Source of the DNA: Aspergillus flavus
Lineage: Eukaryota > Ascomycota > Eurotiomycetes > Eurotiales > Aspergillaceae
Reading direction: 5' to 3'
NCBI RefSeq assembly: GCF_009017415.1
Contig: NC_092408.1
Span: forward strand, 3,286,001-3,350,000
Length of the DNA stretch: 64,000 nt
The translations under genes and the position numbers were made by a program. Every line of letters starts with the position of its first letter. Within the stretch, counting starts at the first letter, position 1. Shown one piece after another: positions 22,795-34,925 of the stretch. The notes below the pieces were generated by a model. The model was not told where the DNA came from, searched no databases, and saw only the letters and a list, made by a program, of their open reading frames with translations.

Positions 22795-25578
22795 AATATG
22801 CACCGAAACCCTCCACTATCATTTAGGTAAGAAAGAATGATTGATCAACTTGAAGGCCCTACCTAAAGTTGATGTACACTGTATGTATGTTGTATGTACC
22901 CTGTAGGGTGAGCTTTTCAAGCTTCGAGTCCAGGTCCAGATACCTGGTTTCTTGATTTCTTCTCGTCCTTGATGAACTTGGCTTTTTTTTGTTTTTTCGT
23001 TTTTTTTCTCTCTTGCTCTTCCCCGCTCCTTCATCTCGATATTCTCCGCCCTTCGCCCGTCATCCTTGTCCGTAACCCCCCTGACCACAAGTGGTAAGTA
23101 GTGTGATAGGTAATAACCGGGGCCAGCACTACCAGCTAGAGCCACCGCCATACGATCGCCACTAGTCCTGGAGGTGATCACCACAATCCTAACATAATAG
23201 GATGACGATGAAACAAGGATCAACATGCACACACAAATACACACACATACACACGCATATCGGTCAAGAAATTCATTTCTTTTTCTTTTTCCCTCCCATA
23301 TAATAATCGACAAGGTATCCCCTTGTTTACCTAGTTCCTATTCTAATGTTGATATGTCGTACTATTATTAATCTTCGGTACCTTGGAACAGAACCGAGGG
23401 ACAAAAGAAAAGTGATTGGCTCTGGTGAAAGGTAATTCGGAACAATCCCCCTTAACAGGGAAAATATCGCCAAAAAGGAACCTTGGATAACTCGGAGTGA
23501 AAAACCCAGCGACCAGGAAATAAAAGCGGATGGATCGGTAGTTAAATTGACAAGGCATGATGGAGGCTTTGAGGATGCCCCGTGCACCACGACGCAGAGT
23601 CTCACAAGTTACGCCTTGTACACCGTGGGTGTGGCGGTTAACCAAGGTGTCGAGAGTGGCTTAAAAGATGGGTAGTGGATTCTAAAGCCCACGCACTAAC
23701 TTCCGGCATATCCACACACCCGGCCAGTCACAGGTCAGGATATGAAGGGTCGGAGTGAGACACGCACACAAAAGCCAGGAGAGACAACCCTCCACTTGCT
23801 GCTATTATTACTTGGTGGTCATTTTATTTGGATTCTATTGCACCATTCCCCAAGCTCTAAGACTTGGAGCAATGTTAGATGGAGTCTATTGTGTGAACTA
23901 AATGTATTATTATTAGTAGGTAGCAGAGACGAATCTCCACAGGGGAAAATGAAGTCGACCATTGGAAGAGAGGCAAGCAAGAAGTGTCCTGAGGCAGCAC
24001 CAGGGAAGAGGTAAAGTATTTTCCTTTCGGTACCTGGCCGGACCGAAGGTACACAGTACAGACGACGCGATACATAAGAGGAAGAACGTTGACGGTGAAG
24101 TAGAAGAAAATATCCATTGGCTATGTAAATTTACAGCTAGGAATTCTTGATGGCTTAAATTCTTGAGTGCATCGAACATGTATTACTCTTTTGCTTTTCT
24201 TTTTTGGAGCTGTAGCATTTTCTCATCTCATAGGGTTACTAAACCACTCTATACTCTACCCAACTAGTAACAATACCCACCACAGTGGACGGTGATTCAG
24301 CAGGTCAGTGGAAGTCAAGTCAAGTCTAATAGCATTATTCCTCTTTTTTTCCTTGTTCCCCCTCACAAGTGTCGTAGTTCTTTCTATCTTCTCTTTCTTT
24401 CACTCCGCCCCCTTACAAAAGTCCACAATCCAGGATTTTGTCATTTTCTAAATCGGACCCTCTCGGAGGAGGGCATCGGATACAAAAAATAAAGAAGCAA
24501 AAAGAACAAAACGAAAAAGAAAATACTAAGGGAAAATAAAGAAGAAAGGATTTTATTCCAAACGAGCAAACAATCCAAACCAAGAACCCCTCTCCTCCAT
24601 AGATTCAGACAGCGAGAGAAAAGAGGGAGAGAGAGAGTTATTGATGATTTTCCCGTTAATTACAGTATTCATTTTTAGTTTTGTTAGTTATTAGTATTCT
24701 TTTTTTTGGCTCTTTTCCTTTCTAAGGAAAGGTCCTCTTCCGTGCGCCCTCACTCCAAAAGAAAAAAAGAAAAAAAAAAAAAGGAAAAAGAAATCAGCCA
24801 AACCAAACCAAACTGAACCAGAAAACTTACGCTTACTGATCTCTTTCGTTCTCTCCACCGAACCAACTGCTCAAACTCACAACCACAATCTCAACCTCCG
24901 TTCGATAATCCTAAACTCCCCTTTTCAGTGGGTTTCCCCTTCGACTGACCGTCTCCCTATTCGTTTTCCCTTTTTTTTTTTTTTTCCTTTCTTTTTTTTA
25001 ATTTCTTTTTGCTTTCCCTCGCCTAGACAAGACGGTCTTTGTCTGCTCGGTCGCTGCTTTGTCCCCTTCGCCTTAATCCTCGACCGTCCATCGGAAACCC
25101 TGTGCTCGCTCTCCACAAGGACACCCCCATGTCGCCTTAGCAGATTCGCCCGATCATTCGTGTCAGTAACACGGCTTCCCGTCAGGTAGGTTAGGTTCAT
25201 CTTCAAACGACCTTCGGATCGTCCTCCTCTTTTTACCCCATCGTTTAATTTTCACGCTGCTTTTGCTCCTCTGTCCTCCTCGTCCATTCCATACCACTTT
25301 CTTTTTTCTTACCTTCCCCCCCCTCTGTCCTTCACCCAATCACCAACCGCTAGTTACTTGGTGATTTTTCCCTTTTTTGCTTCAATATTCTTTTTTATTT
25401 CCTGTACCATTCCCTTCACCAACTCTATCTTTCTTTTCGGTGATCGTTTATATCTTCCCCTCCCCCCTTGACTATTCACTATCCGAGTATTATCATATAG
25501 ACTCGTCCCTCTATCCCGATCATCTGGAATACGCCTCACTCCTTTTTCATCTTCCTTTTGCCCTACGGGATTTCTTTC

Positions 25579-25743
25579 ATGTTGCCCTCCCTTTAAAACT
25601 GTTAACTGGACCGGGATCTTTATCTCTTTTTCTTTTGGGATAGCGTCTCATTCTCCGTGTTTTCATATTTAGACGAATTTTGCACGAGCGAAAGGAGAAC
25701 AAGAAAATTCTTCACAGCAACACTACTTATGTCCCGTTTGTGA
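25579..25743 (+). promoter_or_regulatory. Two short upstream ORFs in the nikA leader
   Basis: ATG TTG CCC TCC CTT TAA (25579-25596) and ATG TCC CGT TTG TGA (25729-25743) are short complete frames. The second ends 19 bases before the nikA start codon at 25763. If both lie in the transcribed leader, which the pyrimidine-rich upstream DNA suggests, they could lower or condition translation of nikA. Confidence 0.45.
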
Positions 25744-25762
25744 TTGAGTCGTCCTAGGCACA

Positions 25763-28700
25763 ATGGCTGGCGCGGACGAAACGCTCGCGGCCGCTGCTGC
25801 CATCCTTCGGGGTCTTGCCCGCGAAACCCCTCGCTCCGGCTCCGCTCCTCCCTTTGATTTTCCGCTATCGCACGCCTCATCTAATGGCTACGACACCAAA
25901 GTCACCAAGCTACCGGGAGATGCAAGTTCGTCAAAGGCAGCCTTTGAAAATGAGTTGGAGGCGTTGGTTCGTCGAGTTCAACGACTGGAATCACAAGCTG
26001 TCAGTCACCAGACTTCCCCCGGAACTTTCCCTGAATCCTCCCAGTCTTCCCTCGGCTCTACTGAGAGGGAAGCTGACTTCTTGTGGTCTTTTGGACTTTC
26101 TCGCTCGTCGTCCCAGCAACTTTCTAACTTCTCTTCCACACTACAGCAGCAAAACTCCCATAGACCCCACCACCCAAGGCGGATAGAAGAGCCCGATGAG
26201 GATATTGAGGAGGAGGAGAGCGACGAAGATGAAGACCTGGACTCGAGGACTCGACTGGTACGCGAGGAGGACATCAGTTATCTACGAAACCATGTTCAGA
26301 AACAGGCGGAGGAAATAAGCTTTCAGAAAGACATTATCGCTCAAGTTCGTGATGAATTACAACAGCAGGAAGAGCAAACGCGACGGGCTCTGACCAAGGT
26401 TGAAAACGAGGATGTGGTCCTGTTGGAGCGGGAGCTTCGCAAACACCAGCAAGCCAACGAAGCTTTCCAGAAGGCCTTAAGGGAGATCGGTGGCATCATC
26501 ACCCAGGTCGCTAACGGTGACCTGTCAATGAAGGTGCAGATCCATCCTCTGGAGATGGACCCCGAAATTGCTACATTCAAACGGACGATCAACACTATGA
26601 TGGACCAGCTGCAAGTGTTTGGTAGTGAAGTGTCTCGAGTCGCACGAGAGGTCGGAACGGAAGGCATCCTTGGTGGCCAGGCCCAGATCACAGGGGTCCA
26701 TGGTATCTGGAAGGAGCTTACGGAAAACGTCAACATCATGGCCAAGAATCTCACGGACCAAGTGCGTGAGATTGCTGTGGTCACAACAGCTGTCGCTCAT
26801 GGTGATCTGAGCCAGAAGATTGAAAGTCGGGCCCAGGGCGAAATCTTGGAACTGCAACAGACCATCAATACCATGGTGGATCAACTTCGTACCTTTGCCA
26901 CAGAAGTTACACGCGTCGCACGTGATGTCGGTACTGAGGGTGTCCTGGGTGGACAGGCTCAGATTGACGGAGTGAAAGGCATGTGGAACGAACTCACGGT
27001 TAATGTCAACGCCATGGCGAATAATTTGACAACCCAAGTGCGAGATATCGCTACAGTCACGAAAGCGGTCGCCAAAGGTGATTTGACGCAGAAGGTCCAG
27101 GCCAACTGTAAAGGAGAGATTGCAGAGTTGAAGAATATTATTAATTCCATGGTGGATCAATTGCGGCAATTTGCACAGGAAGTCACGAAGATTGCTAAAG
27201 AGGTCGGTACAGATGGTGTCCTCGGTGGTCAAGCCACGGTTAATGATGTGGAGGGTACATGGAAGGATTTGACCGAAAATGTCAACCGAATGGCCAACAA
27301 TTTGACGACTCAAGTCAGAGAGATCGCTGATGTCACTACTGCAGTAGCAAAGGGTGACCTGACTAAGAAGGTTACTGCGAATGTCCAAGGTGAAATACTG
27401 GACTTGAAGAGCACGATCAATGGCATGGTGGACCGACTCAACACCTTTGCCTTTGAGGTCAGCAAAGTTGCTCGTGAGGTCGGCACGGACGGTACTCTTG
27501 GTGGCCAAGCCAAGGTGGATAACGTGGAGGGCAAATGGAAGGATCTTACCGATAACGTCAACACCATGGCCCAGAATTTGACATCGCAGGTACGGAGTAT
27601 CTCAGATGTCACTCAAGCCATTGCCAAGGGTGATCTCAGCAAGAAGATTGAAGTGCATGCTCAGGGAGAGATCTTGACGCTCAAGGTCACAATCAATCAC
27701 ATGGTTGACCGACTCGCTAAGTTTGCAACTGAGTTGAAAAAGGTCGCGCGCGATGTCGGTGTTGACGGCAAGATGGGTGGTCAGGCTAACGTTGAAGGAA
27801 TTGCTGGAACATGGAAAGAAATCACTGAGGACGTGAATATTATGGCAGAAAACCTCACGTCCCAGGTGCGTGCATTTGGCGAAATCACAGATGCTGCGAC
27901 AGATGGCGATTTCACGAAGCTTATCACTGTTAATGCTTCTGGAGAGATGGACGAGTTGAAGCGGAAGATCAACAAAATGGTTTCCAACCTCCGGGATAGT
28001 ATCCAGAGAAACACCGCCGCCAGGGAAGCAGCTGAGCTTGCTAATCGTACCAAGTCTGAGTTCCTGGCCAATATGAGTCACGAAATCCGTACACCCATGA
28101 ATGGCATCATCGGTATGACGCAGTTAACGCTAGATACGGATGACCTCAAGCCTTATACCCGTGAGATGTTGAATGTCGTGCATAATCTTGCAAACAGCTT
28201 ATTAACGATCATTGATGATATACTTGATATCTCGAAGATCGAGGCAAACAGGATGGTTATCGAAAGTATCCCCTTCACAGTGAGAGGAACCGTCTTCAAC
28301 GCATTGAAGACACTTGCGGTGAAGGCAAATGAGAAGTTCCTTAGCTTGACCTACCAGGTCGATAACACAGTACCAGACTATGTCACTGGTGATCCTTTCC
28401 GTCTTCGTCAGATTATTCTTAACTTGGTGGGCAACGCCATCAAGTTTACGGAGCACGGAGAGGTCAAGCTCACGATTCGAAAGTCGGACCGCGAACAGTG
28501 TGCGGCCAACGAATACGCCTTTGAGTTTTCAGTATCTGACACCGGAATCGGTATTGAGGAGGACAAACTTGATCTAATATTCGACACCTTCCAGCAGGCT
28601 GATGGCTCAACAACGCGCAGGTTTGGTGGAACAGGCCTTGGTTTATCTATCTCGAAACGCTTGGTGAACCTGATGGGTGGTGATGTATGGGTTACGTCTG

Positions 28701-29851
28701 AGTATGGCCATGGTAGCACATTCCATTTCACGTGTGTTGTGAAACTCGCCGATCAGTCTTTGAACGTCATTGCTTCTCAGCTGCTGCCGTACAAGAATCA
28801 CCGCGTCCTCTTTATCGACAAAGGGGAGAATGGTACACAGGCGGACAATGTCATGAAGATGCTCAAGCAGATGGATCTGGAGCCATTGGTTGTTCGAAAC
28901 GAAGATCACGTTCCGCCCCCTGAGATCCAAGATCCGTCTGGCAAGGAGTCTGGCCACGCTTACGATGTTATTATTGTGGATTCAGTTGGCACGGCACGGT
29001 TGCTCCGGACGTTTGATGACTTCAAATACGTACCGATTGTCCTGGTCTGCCCGTTGGTGTGCGTAAGCTTGAAGTCTGCCCTGGACCTCGGAATCAGTTC
29101 GTACATGACCACACCATGTCAACCTATAGATCTCGGTAATGGCATGTTGCCTGCGCTTGAGGGACGCTCTACTCCTATTACTACCGACCACTCCCGTTCC
29201 TTTGACATCCTCCTGGCAGAGGATAACGACGTCAATCAGAAACTGGCCGTTAAAATCCTAGAGAAACACAACCATAAGGTTTCCGTCGTCAGCAACGGCC
29301 TGGAAGCTGTGGAAGCCGTTAAGCAACATCGGTACGATGTCATCCTGATGGACGTGCAGATGCCCGTCATGGGTGGTTTTGAGGCAACAGGTAAGATTCG
29401 TGAATACGAGAGGGAATCCGGTCTCAGTCGGACGCCGATAATCGCCCTTACTGCACACGCTATGTTGGGCGACCGAGAGAAGTGTATACAAGCTCAGATG
29501 GACGAATACCTCTCGAAGCCATTGAAACAGAACCAAATGATGCAGACCATCCTCAAATGTGCTACACTTGGTGGTTCGCTTTTGGAGAAGAGCAAGGAAT
29601 CGCGAATCTCGAGTAGCGGCGAGATGCATCCGGTTCATCACGGCCCCGACGGTAAAGGCTCACGTCCGGGCATGGAAGGTAGATCTATCACTGCATCGAG
29701 CACCGTTAACCGGGGAAGCCTTGCAAGTCCCAATGTCGAGAAGGCCGAGGACCTTTCCATGGAGCGGGTAAGTCAATTGAATCTTCCACGTCTGAGCAAG
29801 CGTACTGATCTAACGAATAAGCAGGCATTGCTGCGGTCCAATAGCTCGTGA
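25763..29851 (+). CDS. nikA: Group III hybrid histidine kinase (NikA / Os-1 / Nik1)
   Basis: This is one long frame of 1362 codons; a canonical 57-nt intron near the end (29768-29824, GTAAGT..CTAAC..GCAG) is likely removed, giving 1343 aa. Order: disordered acidic N terminus and coiled coil (1-230); five 92-residue HAMP-type units plus a half unit (about 245-745) with the recurring GTxGxLGGQA and TxNxMAxNLTxQVR; dimerisation/phosphoacceptor segment with His773 in [10 protein letters not shown]; ATPase with [16 protein letters not shown] and GGTGLGLSI; and a C-terminal receiver with acidic pair AEDND and Asp1197 in ILMDVQMP. This cytosolic osmosensor feeds the HOG MAP-kinase pathway through Ypd1 and is the target through which fludioxonil and iprodione act. 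No transmembrane segment is seen, as expected for the class. Confidence 0.97.
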   Translation: MAGADETLAAAAAILRGLARETPRSGSAPPFDFPLSHASSNGYDTKVTKLPGDASSSKAAFENELEALVRRVQRLESQAVSHQTSPGTFPESSQSSLGSTEREADFLWSFGLSRSSSQQLSNFSSTLQQQNSHRPHHPRRIEEPDEDIEEEESDEDEDLDSRTRLVREEDISYLRNHVQKQAEEISFQKDIIAQVRDELQQQEEQTRRALTKVENEDVVLLERELRKHQQANEAFQKALREIGGIITQVANGDLSMKVQIHPLEMDPEIATFKRTINTMMDQLQVFGSEVSRVAREVGTEGILGGQAQITGVHGIWKELTENVNIMAKNLTDQVREIAVVTTAVAHGDLSQKIESRAQGEILELQQTINTMVDQLRTFATEVTRVARDVGTEGVLGGQAQIDGVKGMWNELTVNVNAMANNLTTQVRDIATVTKAVAKGDLTQKVQANCKGEIAELKNIINSMVDQLRQFAQEVTKIAKEVGTDGVLGGQATVNDVEGTWKDLTENVNRMANNLTTQVREIADVTTAVAKGDLTKKVTANVQGEILDLKSTINGMVDRLNTFAFEVSKVAREVGTDGTLGGQAKVDNVEGKWKDLTDNVNTMAQNLTSQVRSISDVTQAIAKGDLSKKIEVHAQGEILTLKVTINHMVDRLAKFATELKKVARDVGVDGKMGGQANVEGIAGTWKEITEDVNIMAENLTSQVRAFGEITDAATDGDFTKLITVNASGEMDELKRKINKMVSNLRDSIQRNTAAREAAELANRTKSEFLANMSHEIRTPMNGIIGMTQLTLDTDDLKPYTREMLNVVHNLANSLLTIIDDILDISKIEANRMVIESIPFTVRGTVFNALKTLAVKANEKFLSLTYQVDNTVPDYVTGDPFRLRQIILNLVGNAIKFTEHGEVKLTIRKSDREQCAANEYAFEFSVSDTGIGIEEDKLDLIFDTFQQADGSTTRRFGGTGLGLSISKRLVNLMGGDVWVTSEYGHGSTFHFTCVVKLADQSLNVIASQLLPYKNHRVLFIDKGENGTQADNVMKMLKQMDLEPLVVRNEDHVPPPEIQDPSGKESGHAYDVIIVDSVGTARLLRTFDDFKYVPIVLVCPLVCVSLKSALDLGISSYMTTPCQPIDLGNGMLPALEGRSTPITTDHSRSFDILLAEDNDVNQKLAVKILEKHNHKVSVVSNGLEAVEAVKQHRYDVILMDVQMPVMGGFEATGKIREYERESGLSRTPIIALTAHAMLGDREKCIQAQMDEYLSKPLKQNQMMQTILKCATLGGSLLEKSKESRISSSGEMHPVHHGPDGKGSRPGMEGRSITASSTVNRGSLASPNVEKAEDLSMERVSQLNLPRLSKRTDLTNKQALLRSNSS
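29768..29824 (+). other. In-frame 57-nt intron near the nikA 3' end
   Basis: The donor is GTAAGT, with branch-like CTGAT/CTAAC about 15 bases before the acceptor AAGCAG. Its length is a multiple of three and it contains no stop, so the frame stays open whether it is spliced or retained. Spliced, the protein ends [12 protein letters not shown]; retained, 19 residues are added between MER and ALLR. Confidence 0.75.
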
Positions 29852-30907
29852 AACGTTCTAGAAATCTGCCTTCGCTTCTTTTTCGTTTCCTTTCATATTT
29901 CAAGTGGCTTCGATGCGAACCTTATATACCCTTTTCATTTGCGCGCCCGTAAGAAATGCTTCTTGTCATGGTTGACCTCCTCAAGGTGCCTTTGTTTCAT
30001 TTTGGATTTTTCTTTTCGGGGAAACTCTTCTTGATTCTCACCTCACTCCCTCCTACTACTACGCCTCTCGCTTATTATTCCCCGATGATCTAGTCGAACT
30101 TACTGTTACCCTGCATATGTTTTTCACTGGATCCATGTTGACTGTCTCTGCCTATGGCCATGTTTTCACTTGTTTGACCATATCATATTCATCATGGTTT
30201 TTTTTTTTTGATTTCGGTTGTTGCTATGCCAGCTGTTTTCTGGTGTAAGGTGTTGGGCGTATGGAATCACTGGTAGGGTTCTTCCGAATAAACCTGCGGC
30301 ATGGGATAAAGACAAATACCGAGCAAGTTGAAGCAACCGTTAGAAGGGAGCCAGTATCCCTCGCCATAACGATTGCCGGATTCTCTTGCGTATCGTGCAG
30401 TTGATCTACCAAAGCTCCTTTCTCTTTTCCCCTCCATCTCACACGCATACCATTGCGTTGGGCCTTCTCATTTTCCGTTCCTATTTGTATTGTATTTAAT
30501 CTTTGTTTTCTCCTCATATTAGCAGATGAAACTTTTGGCTTGGGGTCCTGGGAGCTCTGGATCTGCAACACTTCCTCCCTTCATATCTCCTTACCCTCTT
30601 CTTTTCGGCGTGTATAAATTGTTTTTCTGGAACGGCTATGCGATTACTGTCCTCGAAAGGAATTACACCTAAAGACTTTACGACTAAAGTGACTACTACA
30701 CACCCCTGTCGGCCTTTTCTAGTACGCTTATAGACTACCAATAGTAAAACCGAAATATCATTCAGCAAACATCTACCATTCATCCACTAAGATTAAGGAT
30801 ATAAACGGTCGACGGTAAAGACTCTGTAAGCAACATGCGCCTGCATGCCTGGGCCACTTAGATACTCTCAAGAACAAAACAATTACCTCCTCGATACCTT
30901 ACAATTT
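29852..30907. other. Convergent 3' region of nikA and the proline-rich gene
   Basis: This holds T/C-rich 3' UTR DNA of nikA (29870-30220, with a T-run at 30198-30210) and the 3' flank of the minus-strand gene. The short frames here lack any family signal. Confidence 0.5.
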
Positions 30908-32648
30908 TCATTCCTCATCTTCGTCCTGATCATAGTCCGGCTCGAAAGGCCTACCGGTTGTCTTGGGCTTCTTACCCGTCTTAGGCTTAGTGAAATTCCA
31001 ATGCTTTCCTCCCTTTATGTGCCAACGGGGATATGCCCTCTTTACGAGGGTTGTTTTAGGAGGGGGGTCATCACCGGGAGGATCATCACCTGGAGGGTCA
31101 TCTTCAGGAGTTTCTGTCGGAGGGACAGTTGGTACGGTCGTTGTTGGCTTCACTCCTTCCTCTGAAGAGGATGAGGGTTGGGTCGGTGTGACACTGCCAG
31201 GTGGCGAAGCGGTGGGTACCGGAGGTCCGGGGGGTGAACCAGTTGGGGTCTCCGTTGGGGTCTCCGTTGGAGTCTCTGTTGGTGGCTTGGTGGTAATACC
31301 AATCGGAGGGATTGGTTTGGTGGTTGGTTGCTCGCTTGTTGGAGGTTGAACTGGTGTTGATGGCGCCGGTTTAGTCTCTTCCGGGGTGCTTGTCGGAGGT
31401 TGCTCACTGGGTGGAGGTTGGACTGGAGTACCCGGTGGAGACGCCGGCTTGGTTTTGGTTGTTCCTGGGGTGCCTGGTGGGGAGGCTGGATGAGTAGTTG
31501 GATGCACACTAGGTGGAGGTTGGACTGGAGTGCCTGGTGGAGACGCCGGCTTGGTTTTGGTTTTGCCCGGGGTACTTGATGGAGGAACTGGTTGAGTAGT
31601 TGGGTGTACACTAGGTGGAGGCTGGACTGGAGTGCCTGGAGTGCCTGGAGTGCCTGGAGTGCCTGGAGTGCCTGGAGTGCCTGGAGTGCCTGGAGTGCCT
31701 GGAGTGCCTGGAGTGCCTGGAGTGCCTGGAGTGCCTGGAGTGCCTGGTAGGGTTGCTCCTGGAGTGCTTGATGGAGGAATGGATTGGGTTGGTGGAGGCT
31801 GGACGGGTGTGCTTGGTGGCGGCATAGGCTTAGTTTCACCAGGGGAGCTTGACGGAGGAATTGGTTGGGTAGTTGGGTGCACACTGGGTGGAGGTTGCAC
31901 CGGCGTGCTGGTTGGTGGGACCGGCTTGGTTTTTCCTGGGGTGACTGGGGGAGGGATTGGCTTAGTTTTCCCTGGGGAGCTTGATGGAGGAGTTGACTGG
32001 GGCGGTGAAGGCTGCACTGGGGTGCTCGTCGGTGGATGGATGGGGGTGATGGTTGAAGGGATGGCGCTGGTAGGCTGAGGCTTCACCGAGGAGGATATAG
32101 TCGGAACAGGTACAGTGGTTAATGCTGGCGGACCTCCGGATGTTGAACCTCCACCACCGGGTCCCACGGGGATGGTTGGGCATGGTGATTGACCTGGTAG
32201 ACTGGGGCTGGGACCGGGACCGGGACCGGGACCTGGTTGGCTACCGCTTATACCACTTGTTTGACTAGTTCCAGCTCCTGGTGTGCCAGGCGGCACTGGG
32301 AAAGACGGGGAAGGATGAGGTTGAGTTACACCTCCACCGCCACTTGGAGTGGGTGTCGGCACACATGCCGTTGCAGTCACAGTGACGGTCACTGTTGTAG
32401 CGGCAGGGCATGAGGGGAGCGAAGGGCATGGAGAGCATGGCCCTGCAATTCGAATGGTTAGCTGCTTGGGTCAATAGAAATGACGGATCTGGAGCGGCGA
32501 TACCTGGGTAGGATGAACTAGGGCGTGGGCTGGTGGTTATCCCGGATACTGTTGGCATCGAGCCTGAGGGTATGACACCAGCTGTCACTCCATATACAAG
32601 GCTCCAGGAGGCAACAGCCAGAGTAACCAAACTCATCGCGGGGGCCAT
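30908..32648 (-). CDS. Secreted proline-rich repeat protein, unknown function
   Basis: Two exons, 32648-32504 and 32442-30908, give 559 aa. An N-terminal signal peptide is clear (MAPAMSLVTLAVASWSLVYG, cleavage probably near VTA-G). A Cys-containing stretch (CSPCPSLPSC) and a Thr/Val block follow, then about 400 residues of Pro/Ser/Thr/Gly repeats, including about 30-residue imperfect units (GTPVQPPPSVHPTTQP, STPGKTKTKP) and 13 tandem Gly-Thr-Pro triplets. Near the C terminus GDDPPGDDPP is followed by LVKR, then a basic, aromatic 42-residue tail with an acidic end. The composition suggests an O-glycosylated wall or surface protein. The Lys-Arg at 31037-31042 is a good Kex2 site, so the tail may be released. 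I know no named family for it. The sequence before the ATG is also in frame but starts with TTG, so I used 32648. Confidence 0.78.
31629..31745. repeat. Perfect 9-bp minisatellite, 13 copies
   Basis: GGAGTGCCT (plus strand) is repeated 13 times without a mismatch over 117 bp inside the proline-rich gene, coding for Gly-Thr-Pro on the minus strand. The unit is three codons long, so copy-number changes keep the frame. Exact identity points to recent slippage or unequal crossover. Confidence 0.97.
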
Positions 32649-33290
32649 TCTGGATGTCAATCAATGTTGACAGAAGGGGCAGAGACTGAAACAGCAGATG
32701 TGCCGCAGAGAGGAAGCAGTAAGGGAATCGTAAAGTACAAATACTTGAGCAGTATGCCGTGCTGGATGCATTCATGATGATCGTTGTATGTCATTGAACA
32801 AAGATGTTGCATATGAGGCGTGTGCTCTCCCCGGAATTGAACGACCGTGACACACCTGTGAGCCGTCATGGTGACGGATAAATTTCTTGGGCATGCTTGA
32901 GAAGATCAAAATCCAATCAAAGGAATGGTAGACTGTGAACGGAAGACTTCTCCGGTGTCGAGATATAGGCGTCGTTATGACCATCTTCCATGGCTTGACG
33001 TCCCGGGACTTTTATGGCCCAGACACTTCTTGTCATTTCCACAAAGAATGTAATTGATGATTGCTAGACATTAACTTTTCCCGCTAACTTTGCTTGCTAA
33101 GATCTATATGTGTTTCGCGTGCCATTTCCTTCAAGGTCGTATCATTAAGTAGTAACGTCATTCTTCGATCAAACGAGGTTTCGCTCCTTCTCTTCAATGA
33201 TTCGCTTCGTCTTTTTCGGATTTAGGTTCTTCATTCCGCAACTCAAATGTAACTGAACCGCGAGAGAGCTTCTCCAAGTTGGTACTGGCT
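32649..33290. other. Promoter of the proline-rich gene and MFS 3' flank
   Basis: This is 640 bases between two minus-strand genes. It contains the proposed promoter of the secreted protein. A tRNA-like T-loop word (GTTCAATTC on the minus strand near 32833) is not backed by stems. No gene is seen. Confidence 0.45.
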
Positions 33291-34925
33291 TCAGTAAAGT
33301 GCCCAGGGCTGACGCCAGCCAACGTGGATTATTTTCACAGCAGTAACACAGGCAAGTCCGACTGCATAACAACAGGTCGTGAAGACAATGAGTCCCCAAT
33401 ATTCTCCGTTACAACGTGATAGGATCTCACCAGCAATCGGGATACCAGTAAGGGTGCTGCAACAAGGCAACAAGGCATCGTTAGCTTCCTACACTCGGCA
33501 TCTTCCATGCACGGGCAAGACACAGGGAGCTTTCTTGACTTACCCAAAGCTCACAATTGTGTATGATGTAGCATAGTATCGCCCATAATTCTCGATTTTG
33601 CAAAGTTGAGATATACAAACTGGGGTGAGGCTGATGTTACTGCCACTCGCAAAACCAAAGATAACGCTGTAGACAACCATAACTGGCACACTATCGCCAG
33701 CAGGGAGCCAAAGACATGCATTGCAGACAAGACATAAAGCAACAGTGGCAATCAGGGTGTTATAGCGTCCTAGGGAATCGGCGACAAAACCAGGGATCCA
33801 TCTTCCGAAGAACGATCCTGCGTTAAGAATCGCCAGTAACTGATACGAAAACTGGCTGGACACACCGTGGGCCAACGCGTACGAGGAAATATAACTAATT
33901 GGAACGAAGAGACCCCATTCGACGAAGAAAATTCCAGCTGTTGTGAGAGCGAACTTGGGCTCCCGAAAGATGCGGAAGTCGGGGAGTACATTCTCTTTGG
34001 AAGCCGGCTTCTTGGGTAATCGGGACTTGACCAGCAGGCAGGAAATGATCACTAGAATCAAACAGATTAGACCAACCACACGAGTGGCCCAGGCGAATCC
34101 AATCATCGGAAACAACTTTTCGAGAATGAGTGGGAACGTAACACCTCCAACAGAACCGCCTGTTGCAGCAATGCCTGTCGCAACACCACGCTTCTCGTTG
34201 AAGAAATGGCCAATTGCAGATATGGCTGGCGTAAAGATTAGCGAGGCCCCCAGGCCCCCAGTGACACCAATCACAAGCATGAAGTGCCAGTATTGGGTGC
34301 AAAGTCCAAGAGTAGCCATCTGCACAACGACTAATACTGATCCCGCAAAGACAAGAAACCGCGGGCCTTTGGCATCGAAGATCGGACCAATCTGGACACC
34401 GCAGAAAAAGGTGAGGAAGGCGTACATTCCAAAGATCCAGCCAGTGCTTCCCGAGCTATAATCTTCGAGCTGGTGGTTGTCGAGGTAAGCCTGAAAAGTT
34501 CCGATGGTATTGACTAGACCCAGCGCGGCAAAAAGGCCCGCCCAGCTACCAAACACTACTAGCCAGGCCTCTAGCCCGCCTTCAGGGTAAGTATTCCCAT
34601 CAGCGTCAGTGGTTACACGGCTCATAGGGGCACTGTGCGCTGAGTGGTCGGTCTGGGATTCGAGGGACGGCCTGTCATGACCATCCTCGAGGGTCGTTCG
34701 CCCTTCCGGTGGAAGATCATAACCAGGTTGTGCCGCTGGCGGAATCCGATACCCGGCGTCTTCAACGGAGCTGAGAGGTACATTCGGGGCATCAGTCGAT
34801 GGTTTTGCGGACAATCCGAGAGGTGCCACATCCAGGGGAGTACCTTGGGTGGTAGAAGCTCTGGAGCTGTCTTGTTCTATCGCGCCTGTATGAGAATCGC
34901 CATGGAGTCTGACGTTGGTCGACAT
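33291..34925 (-). CDS. MFS transporter, monocarboxylate-transporter-like
   Basis: Two exons, 34925-33544 and 33456-33291, give 515 aa. A hydrophilic N-terminal tail of about 120 residues ends in YPEGGLEAWLVVFGSW, the characteristic opening of fungal MCT-like (Mch) transporters. Twelve membrane helices follow, with FGMYAFLTFFCGVQIGPIFDAKGPR (loop 2-3) and GRYNTLI motifs, plus GGSVGGVTFPLI in the central region. Members carry monocarboxylates, riboflavin or unknown organic compounds across the plasma membrane; the substrate cannot be told from sequence. The intron (GTAAGT..TTGCAG, 87 nt) lies in helix 11-12 and keeps the frame. An in-frame extension upstream to 35015 exists, but it is Arg/Gly-rich with no better start, so 34925 is preferred. 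Confidence 0.92.

Larger units (their letters stand above)
20539..25762. other. Long gene-poor region upstream of nikA
   Basis: This is 5.2 kb without a convincing gene. From about 20600 to 22800 almost no frame exceeds 60 codons on either strand, so it is unlikely to hide a decayed long gene. From 22900 to 25760 the plus strand becomes rich in pyrimidine tracts (22980-23040, 24330-24420, 24950-25030, 25290-25450), which are usual for Aspergillus promoters and long leaders. A perfect inverted repeat lies at 22761-22794. The last 1 to 2 kb is probably the promoter and 5' UTR of nikA; the rest may carry a non-coding transcript or distal control elements. Confidence 0.5.

Noticed and set aside
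26525..27508. 327-codon open frame antisense to nikA
   Set aside because: It overlaps the HAMP repeats exactly and its 'repeats' follow from theirs; it is a shadow frame.
31632..32078. Plus-strand Val-Pro-Gly-rich frame resembling elastin-like repeats
   Set aside because: It is the antisense reading of the Gly-Thr-Pro minisatellite; the minus strand has the signal peptide, intron and full-length gene.
32821..32880. tRNA-like T-loop word on the minus strand
   Set aside because: The flanking bases do not form acceptor, D or anticodon stems.
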